Below are positions 5,032 through 6,025 of a DNA stretch of 6,025 nt, piece after piece. Source of the stretch: an uncultured Bacteroidota bacterium. GTDB taxonomy: Bacteria; Bacteroidota; Bacteroidia; Chitinophagales; Saprospiraceae. The notes beneath the pieces are model-generated. The model had not been told where the DNA came from and did not search any database. It worked only from the letters and a program-made list of their open reading frames with translations. Position numbers and translations under genes: made by a program. The number at the start of each line of letters is the position of its first letter. The stretch's first letter is position 1. The stretch spans positions 1-6,025 of the forward strand of contig CALEYM010000657.1 of the NCBI GenBank assembly GCA_937926185.1. Direction: 5' to 3'.

Positions 5032-5958
5032 ATGGCACTCTTCAGATCAATATGGGATGACATCCGGCACACGTTCCGGATCGGCACCATGGTGAACCGG
5101 CTGGTCATCGTAAACTTTGGCATATTCGTACTGGTGAAGCTCATTTACCTGGTTTTGGTGCTGGTGTACGATCGCGATATCGCCCCGGTCCGCTTATGGG
5201 AAGGGCTCGATTGGTTTTGTATCCCGGCCTCTGCAAAGGCGTTGCTGTTCCAGCCCTGGTCGGCCTTTACGCACATGTTTTTGCACGAAAGCTTTTGGCA
5301 CATCGTCAATAACATGTTCGGCCTGTATATTTTTGGGGTTATTGTCGGCGACCTCATCGGCGACCGGCGGGTGCTGCCGGTATACCTGCTGGGCGGGCTG
5401 GCCGGTGGGGCGATGTTTATGTTGTCTTCGCTGTTTATGCCCGAAATTGGCGCCTACGCCCTCGGCGCTTCCGGGGCCGTGATGGCCCTGGCCGGCACCG
5501 CCCTGGTCATCGGGCCGGATTACCGGGTGCGCCTGTTCCTGTTCGGCGAGGTGCGGGTGAAATACATTGTACTGGTACTGCTGCTGTTCGACCTCATCGG
5601 CATAGCCAACCGCTACAATTCCGGCGGCCACATCGCCCACCTGGGTGGCTTTGCCATGGGCTGCCTCTTCGTCTTCCGCCTGCGCGACGGCCACGACTGG
5701 GCCGATCCCGTCAACCGCCTGCTCGACCGGATCACCGGCTGGTTTGCGCCGGGTGCCCGGCGCGTGCCAGTCAAAAAACGCAAACCACAGAAAGCGTATT
5801 CCGGCTCGCTGTCTTCCACAAAGGGTGGCCTGGCGCCCAAAGACGAAGCGTCGTTCCAGGAAAAACTGGACGCGATTTTGGATAAAATTAAAGAAAAAGG
5901 ATACGAAAACCTGACGGCGGAGGAGAAGGAGTTTTTGTATAATGCAAGTAAAAAATAA
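5032..5958 (+). CDS. Rhomboid family intramembrane serine protease with cytosolic C-terminal tail
   Basis: 308 residues. After a short amphipathic N-terminus (residues 1-20) come about six membrane segments with a full rhomboid site: HMFLHESFWHIVNNMFG (H90, N94), the nucleophile S147 in GASGAVMA, and the catalytic His H203 in AHLGGFAMG. Past the last helix (about 217) a basic, Pro-rich linker (VPVKKRKPQK, 246-254) leads to a charged C-terminal segment from about 271: a helical stretch (FQEKLDAILDKIKEKG) then YENLTAEEKEFLYNASKK. I recognise this tail as a small domain found on Bacteroidota rhomboids (DUF6576-like), from memory. It is expected to be cytosolic; its function is unknown. The protein is only distantly similar to the rhomboid just upstream, so this is not a recent duplication. 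The start codon lies 10 bases after the decamer array, and no Shine-Dalgarno is visible. Confidence 0.95.
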   Translation: MALFRSIWDDIRHTFRIGTMVNRLVIVNFGIFVLVKLIYLVLVLVYDRDIAPVRLWEGLDWFCIPASAKALLFQPWSAFTHMFLHESFWHIVNNMFGLYIFGVIVGDLIGDRRVLPVYLLGGLAGGAMFMLSSLFMPEIGAYALGASGAVMALAGTALVIGPDYRVRLFLFGEVRVKYIVLVLLLFDLIGIANRYNSGGHIAHLGGFAMGCLFVFRLRDGHDWADPVNRLLDRITGWFAPGARRVPVKKRKPQKAYSGSLSSTKGGLAPKDEASFQEKLDAILDKIKEKGYENLTAEEKEFLYNASKK

Positions 5959-5969
5959 CCCTGCAAAAC

Positions 5970-6025
5970 ATGAACTTCCTCACACTCGAGAACGTCACCA
6001 AATCCTACGGCGAAAAAGTCCTTTT
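5970..6025 (+). CDS. ABC transporter-type ATPase, probably ABC-F family, N-terminus only (cut by window edge)
   Basis: The ATG at 5970 follows the rhomboid stop by 11 bases. Eighteen codons are visible: MNFLTLENVTKSYGEKVL. This is the standard first strand of an ABC ATP-binding domain, with the A-loop aromatic (Y13) ahead of the Walker A, which lies beyond the window. The MN(Y/F)L..EN..KSYGE(K/R)VLF style is typical of soluble ABC-F (Uup/EttA-like) proteins of Bacteroidota, which act on the ribosome and not in transport. The ABC fold is likely from this fragment; the ABC-F assignment is inference. The tight spacing suggests cotranscription with the rhomboid. Confidence 0.7.
   Translation, partial: MNFLTLENVTKSYGEKVL

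Overview
The window reads as a chromosomal housekeeping segment from a moderately GC-rich member of the Bacteroidota, perhaps a Saprospiria, Cytophagia or Chitinophagia type. Three things suggest this: a Bacteroidota-style -7 promoter element (TAnnTTTG) lies upstream of mutL, Shine-Dalgarno sequences are mostly missing, and the proteins themselves look Bacteroidota-like (the MutL N-terminus, a rhomboid with a conserved cytosolic tail, and the ABC-F-like start at the right edge). The assignment comes from recognition only; no search was run.

Layout: (1) 1-524, the C-terminal part of a diacylglycerol-kinase-family lipid kinase. (2) 544-1725, a metal-dependent amidohydrolase of the aminodeoxyfutalosine/SAH/guanine deaminase type, 19 bp downstream and probably cotranscribed. 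(3) 1726-2231, a non-coding break holding a 42-codon reverse-strand reading frame for a one-helix membrane protein, a symmetric hairpin terminator, and the mutL promoter and leader. (4) 2232-4115, mutL. (5) 4188-4856 and 5032-5958, two rhomboid intramembrane serine proteases in tandem, both with intact Ser/His dyads; the second has a long cytosolic C-terminal tail. (6) 5970 to the edge, the first codons of an ABC-F-type ATPase. Genes 4-6 run in the same direction, and mutL, both rhomboids and the ABC protein may be one transcription unit.

The coding genes are ordinary. The unusual structure is in the two spacers in front of the rhomboid genes. The mutL-rhomboid spacer is made of degenerate 7-base repeats, and the rhomboid-rhomboid spacer of degenerate 9-10-base repeats that look like telomere sequence. 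In both, a left array in one orientation meets a right array in the opposite orientation around a small central hairpin element, so the whole spacer can fold back on itself. Each array begins at, or within a few bases of, the upstream stop codon and runs to, or within about 10 bases of, the next start codon. This shared design, built from unrelated unit sequences, is the best candidate here for something undescribed. A second point is that the C-terminal metal-site motifs of MutL are degenerate.
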